Below, one piece after another: positions 11,190 to 20,898 of a stretch of 64,000 nt of DNA. Position 1 is the first letter of the stretch. Each line of letters opens with the position of its first letter. The translations under genes were made by a program, and so were the position numbers. The notes below the pieces were generated by a model that did no database searches, was not told the origin of the DNA, and worked only from the letters and a program-made list of their open reading frames with translations. This stretch comes from Rhodobium orientis (GTDB lineage Bacteria > Pseudomonadota > Alphaproteobacteria > Rhizobiales > Rhodobiaceae): positions 80,744-144,743 of the forward strand of contig NZ_NPEV01000004.1 in the NCBI RefSeq assembly GCF_003258835.1, given 5' to 3'.

Positions 11190-11597
11190 GTGAGTTTGGC
11201 GTTCAGGCGCCACGCAGGCTTTTCGGCGCATCGGCGCCGGCGCCCGTTCGGGCTTGCGAGCCCTTCGGGCTAGGGGTGCAATTCGGTGCGTTTTGTGCAC
11301 CGGGCGGACCGTACCCTCCGTCGGCGTCCCGGCCTTGCGCCGGGATCCATTGCCCGTCGCGATACGGTATGTCGGCGCTGGTAGCGAAGGCCGTTTCTGG
11401 ATTGCTTCGCTGCGCTCGCAATGACGGAATTCGGCGAGTTTTCGTATTTTCAACGTCATCGCGAGGAGGCCGGAAGGCCGACGCGGCGATCCAGCAAACG
11501 CCGGCTACGGACTACCGCGTTGACAGGGGCAATGGGCCCAGGGTGACGGGGAGAGTATGGGCCGGCTACTTGCTTTCTGTCGAGTGCCCCCTGATGT
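11190..11597. other. Intergenic stretch with palindromic elements
   Basis: No gene is supported in these 408 bases between yebC and the convergent tauE gene. They contain short GC hairpins (for example GGCGTTCAGGCGCC near 11199 and AGCCCTTCGGGCT near 11259) and a long inverted pair at 11397-11494. Confidence 0.6.
11397..11494. repeat. Inverted pair of REP-like intergenic units
   Basis: The left unit reads CTGGATTGCTTCGCTGCGCT then CGCAATGACG (11397-11426). The right unit starts CGTCATCGCGAGGAGGCCGG and ends GGCGATCCAG (11454-11494). Read on the minus strand the left unit is CGTCATTGCGAGCGCAGCG...CAATCCAG, so the two are related and inverted around a 27-base centre. Motifs of the GTCATTGCGAG...AATCCAG type recur as intergenic repeats in many bacteria. 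Confidence 0.6.
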
Positions 11598-12359
11598 CTA
11601 CCCCAGCACGCTGTCCAGCACCGGCAGGCCGAGCAGCGCGAAGACGATGATCAGCGCGTAGGCGATGCGCCGGAAGGTGGCCTCGCTGGCGAAGCCGAAC
11701 ATGCGGTTGCCGATGAGGACGCCGGCGAGGTAGACCGGGGCGAGGATCAGCGATCTTTGCAGGCTTTCCATGGTGATGAAGCCTTGCGCGAAGAGATTGG
11801 CGCCGCTCAGCACCATCAGGATGCCGAAATAGGCGATGATATTGGCGCGGGCGACCGCCGCAGAGGCCGGCCCGCTCATCCAGAACATCAGCACCGGAGG
11901 ACCGGGGATGGCGGCAAACCCGCCGAGGAAGCCGGAGGAAAAGCCGACGCCGAGCGTCGTCGGCATGTTCGGCCGGACCCGGTAGCGCCAGCCGGACCAG
12001 AGGATGGCGGCAAGCACCAGGGTCAACAGGCTGATGGTCCAGCGCACCGGCACCGGATCGGCGGTCTTCAACAGGTACATGCCGATCGGCACGCCGACGA
12101 AGGCGGCAATCGCCATCGGCACGATCTCGCGCCAGACGCATTTCTTCAGGGCCGGAAACAGGATCGGGAAGGCCGGCACGCTGTCGATCATCCAGATCAT
12201 GACGATGGCGAGCTTGGGATCGAACAGGGCGCCGGCCAGCGGCATGAACAGCATGCCCGCGCCGAAGCCGGAAAAACCGCGCACCAGCGCGGTGACGAAG
12301 GCAATGCCAACGAGTGCGAGCATCGCCGGCTCGGTGATCAGTGCGGTCCAGGACAACAT
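11598..12359 (-). CDS. TauE/SafE family sulfite/anion exporter
   Basis: A 253-residue integral membrane protein with about eight hydrophobic segments. The family signature GFSGFGAGMLFMPLAGALFD is near the N-terminus and a second copy, GFSSGFLGGFAAIPGPPVLM, lies mid-protein. This is the internal duplication typical of TauE/SafE permeases (PF01925), which export sulfite, sulfoacetate or related anions across the inner membrane. An alternative start 14 codons upstream exists. Neither has a strong ribosome site, and MLSWTALITEPAM fits the family better. No sulfur genes are adjacent, so the substrate is open. Confidence 0.85.
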   Translation of the reverse strand: MLSWTALITEPAMLALVGIAFVTALVRGFSGFGAGMLFMPLAGALFDPKLAIVMIWMIDSVPAFPILFPALKKCVWREIVPMAIAAFVGVPIGMYLLKTADPVPVRWTISLLTLVLAAILWSGWRYRVRPNMPTTLGVGFSSGFLGGFAAIPGPPVLMFWMSGPASAAVARANIIAYFGILMVLSGANLFAQGFITMESLQRSLILAPVYLAGVLIGNRMFGFASEATFRRIAYALIIVFALLGLPVLDSVLG

Positions 12360-12588
12360 GTTTGCGGGTGCCGGAACGGGAAAGGCGGGACCGGCGCACA
12401 ATTCCGGGTCGGGCGCGGCATGTCAACGCATATGGGTAGGGTCCGTCAGCCCGGCCAACGACTGAAGCAGCGTTTCAAAACGTTCGCCGCCAGCCGTCGG
12501 CTCCAGTGCTTTCGCGGAGAGCATCTGCACGCCTGCACCCGCATCGACCTCGCGGCGTCGCAAGCCACCCTTTCGCATCGCCGCTCGA

Positions 12589-14298
12589 TCAACTCAGCAG
12601 GTCGTCGAGGTCAAACACCTTTCCGCCGAAACTGATCTGCTCGATACTACTCAGGATATCGGTTCCAAAGTGACCTTGGTGGTCGGTAATCTTGATATTT
12701 CCACTGTTGGTCTCGGTAATCTCGTAGCGGCCTTTGCCGCCGGCATAGACCGCTGTGTCGTTGCCTCTGCCGCCCACCAGGCGATCATCGCCGATCCCGC
12801 CGGACAGAAAATCATCGTTGCTTCCGCCGAAAAGTGCGTCCTTTCCATCGCCACCGAACAGGCGATCGTCGCCGGCACCTCCGTAAATCTTGTCACGGCC
12901 GTCCTGGCCGGCAAGCGTGTCCTTTCCCTGGGCGCCGAACAGCAGGTCCTTGCCGGTGCCGCCAAGCACGCTGTCGCTGCCCTTGCCACCGAACAGCTCG
13001 TCCCTGCCGGAGCCGCCGAACAAATTGTCGTTGCCCCTGCCGCCGAAGATTTCGTCTCGTCCGGCGTTTCCGGCGAGTGTGTCATTGCCGGCTTTTCCGA
13101 AAATCGTCTGGTCACCGGCTCCGCCGGCGAGTTTTTGACTCCCTGCCGTGCCGTCAACCTGGTCGAAACTAAGACTGCTGACCCATACGGTTCCGTCAGC
13201 AAAAGCTAGTTTTTCTATGCCCTGCAGTTCGTCGACGCCGTCTTCCGGTGCGTCGCGTTCGTCAATGATTTTGAGGTTACCGTCACTACTCCAAATGATT
13301 TTGTAGTCGTCCTGGTTCCCCGAGTATTGTGCCGTATCGTCCCTGCCATGGCCAAGTAGGGTGTCGTTTCCCCCGCCGCCAATGAGCAGATTGTCTTCGG
13401 CTCCGGACTGCGTAAGAAGATGATCGTTGTTCGCTCCCCCTTCCAATGTGTTTTTACTGCCGCTAAGAACCATCAACAAATCATTCCCTTGCCCCCCATT
13501 CAATTGGCTGTTGAATGAATTTATGACGTCGAAGCGGTCATATCCTTGACCGCCACTCAGCGTTGAGTCGTTGCCGTTCTGGACCACACAATACTCATCG
13601 GCTCCGTCACCGAATACGGCACCGCCACGGCCGCCAAAGATCAATGTCGCGGGGTTTCGGGCAGTGCCCTCGTAAAGTTGCTCGTCAAAGCCTGTGGTTA
13701 TGTCGAATTCGATTTCATGAACTGAGAGCGTGCCATCTTGGAAAGCGAGCTTTTCGACCTGATGAAGGAGATCACGACCATCCGTCTGACCGGTGCGTTG
13801 ATCAACAACTTCGATCCAACCGAGCCCCTTGTCGATAATCAAATAATCATCTCTATTTCCTGAATATTCTGAAATATCATTAGCGCCGTGGCCGAATATT
13901 GTATCGTTCCCCTCGCCGCCGATTAATCTATTGTTGTTTCCATTATAGTTTAATATGTGATCATTTCCGATGCCGCCATTCAAAACGTTGTTTTGACCGC
14001 CATAGTTTGACAAGAAATCGTTTCCGTCGCCGGCGCTCAGCACATTTTCTTGGCCTTTGTGTATTGATAGGTTGTCGTCGCCGGCGCCGCCGATCAATAT
14101 GTTATAATGTCCCTCGTGCATTGAGAGTCTATCATCGCCTTGGCCGCCGTTTAGCGTATTCCCGGTTCCCATTTCTAGTGGAGATGAGATGGTATCATCC
14201 CCATCCAGGCCAAAAACCCGGTTCCGGTTGCCGCTGAAACTCAGTTTGTCATTTCCGGCGGTGCCGACGATCAGATTGTCATATGAATTGCTTGCCAT
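12589..14298 (-). CDS. RTX-type calcium-binding repeat protein
   Basis: A 569-residue acidic protein made almost entirely of glycine-rich nonapeptide repeats (GGXGXDXUX), such as GGAGDDRLFGGDGKDALFGG, which form calcium-loaded beta rolls. There is no Sec signal peptide and the C-terminus (VFDLDDLLS) is hydrophobic-acidic, as expected for type I secretion. A roughly 70-residue non-RTX module recurs three times: YSGNRDDYLIIDKG...LLHQVEKLAFQDG, YSGNQDDYKIIW...LQGIEKLAFADG and YAGGKGRYEITE...LSSIEQISFGG. The N-terminal repeats are degenerate (Asn-rich, for example GGQNNVLNGG) and AT-richer than the rest. No enzymatic domain is visible. It is monocistronic and convergent with nothing. Confidence 0.88.
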   Translation of the reverse strand: MASNSYDNLIVGTAGNDKLSFSGNRNRVFGLDGDDTISSPLEMGTGNTLNGGQGDDRLSMHEGHYNILIGGAGDDNLSIHKGQENVLSAGDGNDFLSNYGGQNNVLNGGIGNDHILNYNGNNNRLIGGEGNDTIFGHGANDISEYSGNRDDYLIIDKGLGWIEVVDQRTGQTDGRDLLHQVEKLAFQDGTLSVHEIEFDITTGFDEQLYEGTARNPATLIFGGRGGAVFGDGADEYCVVQNGNDSTLSGGQGYDRFDVINSFNSQLNGGQGNDLLMVLSGSKNTLEGGANNDHLLTQSGAEDNLLIGGGGNDTLLGHGRDDTAQYSGNQDDYKIIWSSDGNLKIIDERDAPEDGVDELQGIEKLAFADGTVWVSSLSFDQVDGTAGSQKLAGGAGDQTIFGKAGNDTLAGNAGRDEIFGGRGNDNLFGGSGRDELFGGKGSDSVLGGTGKDLLFGAQGKDTLAGQDGRDKIYGGAGDDRLFGGDGKDALFGGSNDDFLSGGIGDDRLVGGRGNDTAVYAGGKGRYEITETNSGNIKITDHQGHFGTDILSSIEQISFGGKVFDLDDLLS

Positions 14299-14555
14299 GA
14301 TGATGAGCTCCTTCGGGCATCGATCGGCAAAATAACGATAGGGTTCGATGCAGTTTGGTTGAAATGGCGCGAGGATTGGGCGCGAATCACCGTTGGCGAC
14401 AGGGTATGTCGAGGCCGATTACAGTTGTATAAACACCGCTCCACGCGTCCTGCGGCGTTTTTGCGCGCCGTGTGAAAACGTTAACGGCTGGTTAGCGCGA
14501 TACCGTCAAATGCCGGCCTACCTTTTTGTGCCGGCAACGCGCTAAAAATCCTCCC

Positions 14556-15077
14556 ATGGAAAAGGCGATTCGAATCATCGGCATCGATCCGGGCCTCCGG
14601 CACACGGGCTGGGGCGTCATCGAGGTCACTGGCAACAATGTCGGCTTCGTTGCCTCCGGCACAGTGCATCCGCCGGTCGAGGGCACGCTGGCGGAGCGGC
14701 TGGTGGCGCTGCACGATGCGCTCGATGCCGTCGTCGCCGAGGCACGGCCGGACGAGGCGGCGGTGGAAGCGACCTTCGTCAACCGCGACGCCAAGGCGAC
14801 CCTGAAACTCGGCCAGGCGCGCGGCATTGCGCTCCTCGTTCCCGGCCGCATGGGGCTCAGCGTTGCCGAATATGCGCCGAACGCCGTGAAGAAGGCGATC
14901 GTCGGCGCCGGCCATGCCGACAAGGGACAGATCCGGGTGATGGTGAAAGTGCTCTTGCCGAAGGCCACCTTCGACAGCGACGACGCGGCCGACGCGCTGG
15001 CCATCGCGCTCTGCCATGCGCACCATCGCGGCTCGGCGAGCGCGCGCATCGCGTTGGCCGCGGGAGGCGGGCGATGA
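14556..15077 (+). CDS. ruvC: Holliday junction endonuclease RuvC
   Basis: RuvC cuts Holliday junctions symmetrically after RuvAB branch migration. The 173-residue protein has the RNase H-like catalytic acidic residues in [13 protein letters not shown] (N-terminus), [20 protein letters not shown] (middle) and [18 protein letters not shown] (C-terminus). Start at [11 protein letters not shown]. It overlaps ruvA by ATGA. Confidence 0.97.
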   Translation: MEKAIRIIGIDPGLRHTGWGVIEVTGNNVGFVASGTVHPPVEGTLAERLVALHDALDAVVAEARPDEAAVEATFVNRDAKATLKLGQARGIALLVPGRMGLSVAEYAPNAVKKAIVGAGHADKGQIRVMVKVLLPKATFDSDDAADALAIALCHAHHRGSASARIALAAGGGR

Positions 15078-15691
15078 TCGGCAAGCTGAAGGGCGTCGTC
15101 GATAGTTTCGGCGACGACTATGTCATCCTCGACGTCCAGGGCGTCGGCTATGAGGTGCATTGCCCGGCGCGGGTGTTGCAGGCCCTGCCGGCGGCGGGCG
15201 AGGCGGCGGTGCTCTCCATCGAGACCTATGTGCGCGACGACCTGATCCGGCTCTACGGCTTTCTGTCGGACGCCGAGCGGGAATGGTTCCGGCTGCTTAT
15301 GACCGTGCAGGGGGTCGGCGCCAAGGTGGCGCTGGCCGTGCTCGGCATCATGAAGCCCTCGGACCTTGCCACCGCGATCGCGCTCAAGGACGTCGCCCAG
15401 ATCACCCGCGCGCCCGGGGTCGGCAAAAAGGTGGCGGAACGCATCGCCGCGGAACTGCGCGACAAGGCGCCGAGCTATGCCGACGCCGATCTCGGCCACA
15501 TCCGGCTCGTCGACGACATCGCCGAGAAACGGGCGCCGCGCCCGGTTGCCGATGCGGTCTCGGCCCTCGTCAATCTCGGCTACCAGCAGATAAGGGCGAG
15601 CGCCGCCGTCAACGCCGCCTCCCGCCAGGCCGGCGAGGAGGCAACGACGGAAACGCTGATCCGGCTGGCGCTGAAGGAACTGGCGACGTGA
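15074..15691 (+). CDS. ruvA: Holliday junction branch migration protein RuvA
   Basis: The 205-residue DNA-binding subunit of the RuvAB branch migration complex. Domain I starts [20 protein letters not shown]. The helix-hairpin-helix region contains [14 protein letters not shown] and [19 protein letters not shown]. The C-terminal domain III ([16 protein letters not shown]) contacts RuvB. It overlaps ruvC (ATGA) and the following acetyltransferase gene (GTGA), so it is part of a tightly coupled transcription unit. Confidence 0.97.
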   Translation: MIGKLKGVVDSFGDDYVILDVQGVGYEVHCPARVLQALPAAGEAAVLSIETYVRDDLIRLYGFLSDAEREWFRLLMTVQGVGAKVALAVLGIMKPSDLATAIALKDVAQITRAPGVGKKVAERIAAELRDKAPSYADADLGHIRLVDDIAEKRAPRPVADAVSALVNLGYQQIRASAAVNAASRQAGEEATTETLIRLALKELAT

Positions 15692-16170
15692 CCGCGCCGG
15701 TCGACCTGATCCCCGAATCCGATACCGCCTGGATCGCCGACTTCCTGACCAGATACTGGGGCGCGCCGGCCATCGTCGCCCGCAGCGATGTCATCGGGGC
15801 AGCCGACCTTTCCGGCTTTCGGGCCGTCGACCGGGACGGCACACTGAAAGGCTTCGTTAGCTATCGGATTGTCGATGGCGCCCTGCAGATCGTCACCGTT
15901 AACAGCGTCTTTGAGGGCGGCGGCACGGGGCAGGCGCTGGTCGTGCGGGTGCTGTTCGAGGCCCGGGAAAAGGGCTGCTCAAAGGTCTGGCTGGTGACCA
16001 CCAATGACAATCTCCATGCTTTGCGGTTTTATCAGCGGCGGGGGTTCCGCATCGTGGCGGTCTATCCGGGCGCGATGGAGGCAGCGCGCAAGCTGAAGCC
16101 GGAGATCCCCGCGATCGGGGCAAGCGGCATCCCGATCCGCGACGAAATCGAGTTGGAGTTCAATTTATGA
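15688..16170 (+). CDS. GNAT family N-acetyltransferase
   Basis: A 160-residue protein with the GNAT acetyl-CoA fold: [20 protein letters not shown] (strands 2-4), a degenerate acetyl-CoA loop [12 protein letters not shown] in place of Q/RxxGxG/A, and the C-terminal [20 protein letters not shown] motif. A GTG start overlaps the ruvA stop as GTGA, and its own stop overlaps the next start as ATGA. GNAT proteins acetylate small molecules or protein termini. The substrate cannot be told. Its position inside the ruv operon is unusual, as ruvA is normally followed by ruvB. Confidence 0.85.
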   Translation: MTAPVDLIPESDTAWIADFLTRYWGAPAIVARSDVIGAADLSGFRAVDRDGTLKGFVSYRIVDGALQIVTVNSVFEGGGTGQALVVRVLFEAREKGCSKVWLVTTNDNLHALRFYQRRGFRIVAVYPGAMEAARKLKPEIPAIGASGIPIRDEIELEFNL

Positions 16171-16757
16171 CTCTAGTTGAAATCCTAACGATTGCGGGCA
16201 TCGTCATCGGCCCGCTTGCGGCTGTCCTTATCGCGCAACATCTTCAGAATCGAAAAGAAAAACGCGAACGACGGATGAACGTTTTTCGTACGCTGATGAG
16301 AACGCGGCGAACTCCAATGACATTGGAACATGTTGGTGCGCTCAATCTAATCGAAATCGAGTTCGCAGACAAAAAACAGATTATCGACGCTTGGCGACGA
16401 TTGTTCGAGCACTTAGGCACAATGCACAATAGGTATCCCGGCGAAGTGTATATTGATGGCGATACACTTGAGCAAAAAAACTATAAAGATGATCTCTTCT
16501 GGAGAAGAATCAACAACGAAAGGCATACGCTGCTTGCGAAGACACTTCATTCAATGGCGAGGGAGATGGGCTTTAAGATCGAGCAACTTGAAATATTCGA
16601 AGGTGGCTACACTCCGCAAGGATGGGAAGACGAGCAGCTCGAAGCTAGGATAGTGCGTAAGTCATTCATCGATCTGTTGCATGGCCGACGATTGTTGCCT
16701 GTGGTCTTGATTGGCGGCGAGAACGATAGCTCTGGTGTTGATGAGCAGACCCAATAA
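16167..16757 (+). CDS. DUF6680-like membrane-anchored protein
   Basis: A 196-residue protein with one N-terminal membrane segment (TIAGIVIGPLAAVLIAQHL) followed by a basic stop (QNRKEKRERRM) and a cytoplasmic domain with VFRTLMRTRRTPMTLEHVGA and LNLIEIEFADKKQIIDAWR. This pattern matches my recollection of DUF6680, a family of unknown function. The coding sequence is visibly AT-richer than ruvC, ruvA and ruvB, which suggests transfer, yet its ATG overlaps the GNAT stop (ATGA). It lies 66 bp upstream of ruvB. Function unknown. Confidence 0.75.
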   Translation: MTLVEILTIAGIVIGPLAAVLIAQHLQNRKEKRERRMNVFRTLMRTRRTPMTLEHVGALNLIEIEFADKKQIIDAWRRLFEHLGTMHNRYPGEVYIDGDTLEQKNYKDDLFWRRINNERHTLLAKTLHSMAREMGFKIEQLEIFEGGYTPQGWEDEQLEARIVRKSFIDLLHGRRLLPVVLIGGENDSSGVDEQTQ

Positions 16758-16823
16758 ATTCATTCTCGTTTCGATTCACTGGTGCCTAGTTTCGACTTTT
16801 CCACCTGATATGGAATCTATTTT

Positions 16824-17858
16824 ATGACGGACGACCGGATGATCTCGGCCGAGGTGCGCGAAGAGGACGAGGACCGGACCCTGCGCCCGCAGCAGCTCGA
16901 CGATTTCGTCGGCCAGGCCCAGGCGCGCTCCAACCTCAAGGTCTTCATCGAGGCGGCGCGAAGGCGTGGCGAGGCCCTCGACCACGTGCTCTTCGTCGGG
17001 CCGCCGGGGCTCGGCAAGACGACGCTCGCCCAGATCGTCTCGCGCGAACTTGGGGTCAATTTCCGCGCCACTTCCGGACCGGTCATCGCCAAGGCCGGCG
17101 ACCTCGCTGCGCTGCTCACCAACATGGAAGAGCGGGACGTCCTCTTCATCGACGAAATCCACCGGCTCAATCCGGCGGTGGAGGAAATCCTCTATCCGGC
17201 GATGGAGGACTTTCAGCTCGATTTGATCATCGGCGAGGGGCCGGCGGCGCGATCCGTGCGCATCGACCTCGCCAAATTCACGCTGGTCGGCGCGACGACG
17301 CGGCTCGGGCTTTTGACGACGCCGCTGCGCGACCGTTTCGGCATTCCGGTGCGGCTCGACTTCTATTCGGTGGATGAGCTGGAACTGATCGTCAAGCGCG
17401 GTGCGCGGATCATGGCGACCGGCATCACCGAGGAGGGCGCCAACGAGATCGCCCGGCGCGCCCGCGGCACGCCGCGCATCGCCGGCCGGCTGTTGCGCCG
17501 GGTCTGCGATTTCGCCACCGTTGCCGGTGTCGATGCCATCGACCGGGACGCCGCCGACAAGGCGCTCCGGCAGCTTGAGGTCGATGCGGCCGGGCTCGAT
17601 TCCCTCGACCGGCGCTACCTGACGACGATTGCCATGAGCTTCGGCGGCGGTCCGGTCGGCATCGAAACCATCGCCGCGGCGCTGTCGGAGCCGCGCGATG
17701 CCATCGAGGAGATCGTCGAGCCGTTCCTGATCCAGAAGGGTTTTGTCCAGCGCACGCCGCGCGGCCGTATTCTTACCCCGCACGCCTTCAAGCATCTCGG
17801 CCTTGCCGCACCTCCGCCGATCGCCGCGCAGATGGGCCTCTTCACCGAGGACGAGTAG
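16824..17858 (+). CDS. ruvB: Holliday junction branch migration ATPase RuvB
   Basis: A hexameric AAA+ motor that drives branch migration with RuvA. The 344-residue protein has the N-terminal [19 protein letters not shown], Walker [10 protein letters not shown] (about 59-67), Walker [12 protein letters not shown], sensor motif [20 protein letters not shown] and a C-terminal winged helix ending in [14 protein letters not shown]. It is separated from ruvA by the GNAT and DUF6680 genes. Confidence 0.97.
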   Translation: MTDDRMISAEVREEDEDRTLRPQQLDDFVGQAQARSNLKVFIEAARRRGEALDHVLFVGPPGLGKTTLAQIVSRELGVNFRATSGPVIAKAGDLAALLTNMEERDVLFIDEIHRLNPAVEEILYPAMEDFQLDLIIGEGPAARSVRIDLAKFTLVGATTRLGLLTTPLRDRFGIPVRLDFYSVDELELIVKRGARIMATGITEEGANEIARRARGTPRIAGRLLRRVCDFATVAGVDAIDRDAADKALRQLEVDAAGLDSLDRRYLTTIAMSFGGGPVGIETIAAALSEPRDAIEEIVEPFLIQKGFVQRTPRGRILTPHAFKHLGLAAPPPIAAQMGLFTEDE

Positions 17859-17925
17859 CCTCTCCGTTTTTTGTCGGCGGCAACCTTTGGGCCAGGCTGG
17901 CGTTTCGTCCCTGTCCTGCGGCAAT

Positions 17926-18333
17926 ATGGGGTATCGGCACGAAACGAGGCGAGGATACGAGGACCTGACGGAACTTGATGCGCGGCTTGCCGCATTGCCG
18001 GTCCTGGCGCAGCGGCCGGACCGCATAGACGCCCGCACCTACAATCTCTGGCGCCGCGCCCGCGGCCGCTGGGGCACGCCGCTCCGCCTGCAGTTTGCGG
18101 ACCTGAAGGAAATGGAGCTGGTGCTCGCCGACAGCTACTGGGTCTGCGTCGATGCCAGCAAGAACGACGTGCCGGTGATCGCCTGGGTCGACCTGGAAGA
18201 CGGCGACCGCTCGGCCCTCCACACCGACGTCGCCTGCAAGCTCAACTACTACCACTTCGCCGCTTCCGCGCTGCGCGGGCGCTGCCTCAGGCGGATGGAG
18301 GAAGCGCTCGGCGCCCGGCTGCGCGAGGGATAG
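17926..18333 (+). CDS. Conserved hypothetical protein
   Basis: A 135-residue soluble protein of unknown function. It has no signal peptide or membrane segment. Notable parts are YRHETRRGYEDLTELDARLA at the start, YNLWRRARGRWGTPLRLQFA and the C-terminal LNYYHFAASALRGRCLRRME. Codon use and GC match the neighbours, which supports a real gene. It lies 67 bp after ruvB on the same strand. The frame is open further upstream, but the start chosen avoids overlap with the ruvB coding region. Confidence 0.6.
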   Translation: MGYRHETRRGYEDLTELDARLAALPVLAQRPDRIDARTYNLWRRARGRWGTPLRLQFADLKEMELVLADSYWVCVDASKNDVPVIAWVDLEDGDRSALHTDVACKLNYYHFAASALRGRCLRRMEEALGARLREG

Positions 18334-18534
18334 CGTTCCGCCTGCGTCCGTTCCGGCCCGTCGTCATGCGATTACTATGGTTTCCGATGGAAAATACTAC
18401 TGTATTATTGCGTTCGATTCCATCTTATACATTGAATTCTTACAATTTTAACTGTTTTCGAAATCTCTCTTAACCGGTCATTTACTCCTTTCTCGTGAAA
18501 CTCGCGCCCGACACAACCGTCCAGCGACGCAAAA

Positions 18535-19176
18535 ATGGGCTGGCCGAGAGCGAGGAGTCAGGTCTTGAAGCGGAACGACAAGGTCCATCTCTCAGGCGTG
18601 GAGAGAACCTTCCCGGAGGACGACATCATCGTGTCGAAGACCGATCTGAAGGGTAACCTGACTTACGCCAACAAGATCTTCATCGACATTTCCGGCTATA
18701 CGGAAAAGGAACTCATCGGCCAGCCGCACAGCATCCTGCGTAATCCGCAGATGCCGCGGGTGATGTTCAAGGTGCTGTGGTGCATGCTGCAGTCGGGCAG
18801 CGAGATCTTCGCCTATGTGGTGAACCGCTGCAAGAACGGCGACCATTACTGGGTCTATGCCCATGCCACGCCCAGCTTCGACCTCAAGGGCAACATCATC
18901 GGCTACCACTCCAACCGGCGGGTGCCCGACCGGCGCATCCTGGAAGAGCACATCATCCCGCTCTACGCCAAGCTGCGCGAAGAGGAGCAGCGGCACACCT
19001 CGGCCAAGGACGGCCTGACGGCGTCGACCAAGATGCTGGAATCCATGCTCGACGACCTCGGCATGGACTATGACGAGTTTATCGCAACCGTCGGCAAGGA
19101 GCGGCACGGGTCCCGGCCGTCGGGGCGCCGGCGCCAGGGCTATGACAAGGAAACGGAACGGTGCGTGTGGGCATGA
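18535..19176 (+). CDS. Aer-like PAS sensor protein (soluble)
   Basis: A 213-residue cytoplasmic protein with one PAS domain at about residues 25-130. The segments [33 protein letters not shown] and [19 protein letters not shown] closely resemble the FAD-binding PAS domain of the aerotaxis receptor Aer. A helical linker follows. A TTG ten codons downstream with a GAGGAG site before it is an alternative start. Its stop overlaps the next ATG as ATGA. I infer that it senses redox or oxygen and acts with the adjacent methyl-accepting protein. Confidence 0.85.
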   Translation: MGWPRARSQVLKRNDKVHLSGVERTFPEDDIIVSKTDLKGNLTYANKIFIDISGYTEKELIGQPHSILRNPQMPRVMFKVLWCMLQSGSEIFAYVVNRCKNGDHYWVYAHATPSFDLKGNIIGYHSNRRVPDRRILEEHIIPLYAKLREEEQRHTSAKDGLTASTKMLESMLDDLGMDYDEFIATVGKERHGSRPSGRRRQGYDKETERCVWA

Positions 19177-20321
19177 GAAAATCTTCCCTGAGACGAGCGA
19201 CGGAAGTCTGCAAGGCGGTCGCCAATGGCGACTTCGAGGCCCGGATCCTGAACATCACGGAAAAGGGCGACATGGGAGAGCTGATGCACGCCATCAATCT
19301 CCTGATCGACCGGACCGACGCCTATTTGCGCGAGTCCAAGGCCTGCCTCGACTACGTAAACAAGAACCAGCACTTCCGCCTGATCGCGGAGCGCGGCATG
19401 GTCGGCGCGTTCGCCGGGGCGGCGCGCAGCATCAACACGGCGATGGCCGGCATCAAGCAGCGCCACGATTCGTTCTGCGACCTCGCCGGCAAGTTCGAGA
19501 CCCAGCTCCAGGGCATCGTCCATTCGGTCTCCTCGGCGGTCGACGACCTGAACGGTGCGGCGTCGAAGGTCAGCGAGTCCGCGGACAGCGCCAACCGGCA
19601 GTCGTTGACCGCGGCGGCTGGTGCCGAGCAGGCCTCGGCCAACATGCAGAACGTTGCCGCCTCCACGGAACAACTGACCAGCTCGATCGGCGAGATCAAC
19701 CGGCAGATGGTGCTGTCGGCCGAGGTCGCCAACGGCGCGGTCTCCAAGTCGGCGGCGATGGACGCGGAGATTCGCGGCCTTTCGGGCGCCTCCCAGACCA
19801 TCGGCGAGGTGGTCAGCCTGATCAACGACATCGCCGCGCAGACCAATCTGCTGGCCCTCAACGCCACCATCGAGGCGGCGCGGGCCGGCGAGGCAGGGCG
19901 CGGCTTTGCCATCGTCGCCCAGGAGGTCAAGGCGCTGGCCGGCCAGACGGCGACCGCGACGGAGGAGATCTCGGTGCAGGTCAACAGCCTGCAGGCCGCG
20001 ACGACCCAGGCCGTGAAGGCCAATGAGGAGATCAACTCGGCCATCAACAAGGTCAGCGAGACCTCCACGGCGGTGGCCTCCGCGGTCGAGGAGCAGAGCG
20101 CGGCGACCGGCGAGATCAGCCACAACATCGCCGAGGCGGCGAGCGGCACGCGGGATGTGACGACGAGTATCACCAACGTCCAGGAGGTGGCCGAAGTCAC
20201 TGCAAAGGCGGCGGAAAAAGTGATGACCTCGGCGCGCCAGCTTGCCGATCAGCAGAAATCGCTGGACGAGTTGCGCGGCGAAATGGGCGAATTCCTCGCG
20301 GTCGTCACAAAGGTGGGTTAA
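19173..20321 (+). CDS. Soluble methyl-accepting chemotaxis protein
   Basis: A 382-residue receptor with no membrane segment. The N-terminus carries a HAMP-like helix pair ([20 protein letters not shown]). The C-terminal half is the MCP signalling domain with the invariant hairpin tip [20 protein letters not shown] and [20 protein letters not shown], which docks CheA and CheW. An upstream in-frame GTG at 19161 is possible, but the ATG overlapping the PAS stop (ATGA) fits coupling. Together with the PAS protein it forms what is a single polypeptide in Aer-type receptors. Confidence 0.9.
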   Translation: MRKSSLRRATEVCKAVANGDFEARILNITEKGDMGELMHAINLLIDRTDAYLRESKACLDYVNKNQHFRLIAERGMVGAFAGAARSINTAMAGIKQRHDSFCDLAGKFETQLQGIVHSVSSAVDDLNGAASKVSESADSANRQSLTAAAGAEQASANMQNVAASTEQLTSSIGEINRQMVLSAEVANGAVSKSAAMDAEIRGLSGASQTIGEVVSLINDIAAQTNLLALNATIEAARAGEAGRGFAIVAQEVKALAGQTATATEEISVQVNSLQAATTQAVKANEEINSAINKVSETSTAVASAVEEQSAATGEISHNIAEAASGTRDVTTSITNVQEVAEVTAKAAEKVMTSARQLADQQKSLDELRGEMGEFLAVVTKVG

Positions 20322-20393
20322 ACAGGAAGGTGGTCGGCTTCTTTCGAGCCGCCGGCCACCATTCACAAACCCCCGACCCCGACGACCTTTCAC

Positions 20394-20840
20394 ATGGATG
20401 ACATTGCGCTTGCCGGCCGCATCGAGGCCGGCCATCACCTTTTGCAGATTCGTGTCTATTACGAGGACACGGATTTTTCCGGCATCGTCTATCACGCCAA
20501 CTACCTGAAATTCATGGAGCGCGGGCGCACCGATTTCCTGCGCCTTTGCGGTGTCCACCACGCGGAGCTTGCCGCGGGTGCGGGCGGCGAGGCGCTGCAT
20601 TTCGTGGTCCGCCACATGGAGCTCGATTTCCACGCGCCGGCGCGGATCGACGACGTCCTGACCGTGGAGACGCGATTCCGCGAATTGCGCGGCGCGCGGA
20701 TGGTGCTCGACCAGGTGGTGCGCCGCGGGGCGACCGTCCTGATCGGGGCGGCGGTGACCGCCGCCGTCATCAATGCCGCCGGCCGGCCGCGCCGTCTGGC
20801 TCAGGAAATGCGCGAAAAACTGGGCTTTGCCGCCGGTTGA
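20394..20840 (+). CDS. ybgC: Tol-Pal associated acyl-CoA thioesterase YbgC
   Basis: A 148-residue hotdog-fold thioesterase, first gene of the Tol-Pal cluster. The 4-hydroxybenzoyl-CoA thioesterase signature VYYEDTDFSGIVYHANYLKF carries the catalytic Asp, and MERGRTDFLRLCGV follows. YbgC acts at the inner membrane in phospholipid or acyl metabolism linked to Tol-Pal. It is separated from tolQ by 241 bp that hold a CtrA-type box, so tolQ probably has its own promoter. Confidence 0.95.
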   Translation: MDDIALAGRIEAGHHLLQIRVYYEDTDFSGIVYHANYLKFMERGRTDFLRLCGVHHAELAAGAGGEALHFVVRHMELDFHAPARIDDVLTVETRFRELRGARMVLDQVVRRGATVLIGAAVTAAVINAAGRPRRLAQEMREKLGFAAG

Positions 20841-20883
20841 CGGGATCGGCGGCGGCGCGGAAACTTTTCCGCCGTCACTTTCG

Positions 20884-20898
20884 TTAATGCTCTATTAA
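20884..20898. promoter_or_regulatory. CtrA-type binding box upstream of tolQ
   Basis: TTAA-tgctcta-TTAA, continuing CC, matches the full CtrA consensus TTAA-N7-TTAAC. It lies 184 bp before the tolQ start. CtrA is the alphaproteobacterial cell-cycle regulator. Binding here is inferred from the motif alone. Confidence 0.6.
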
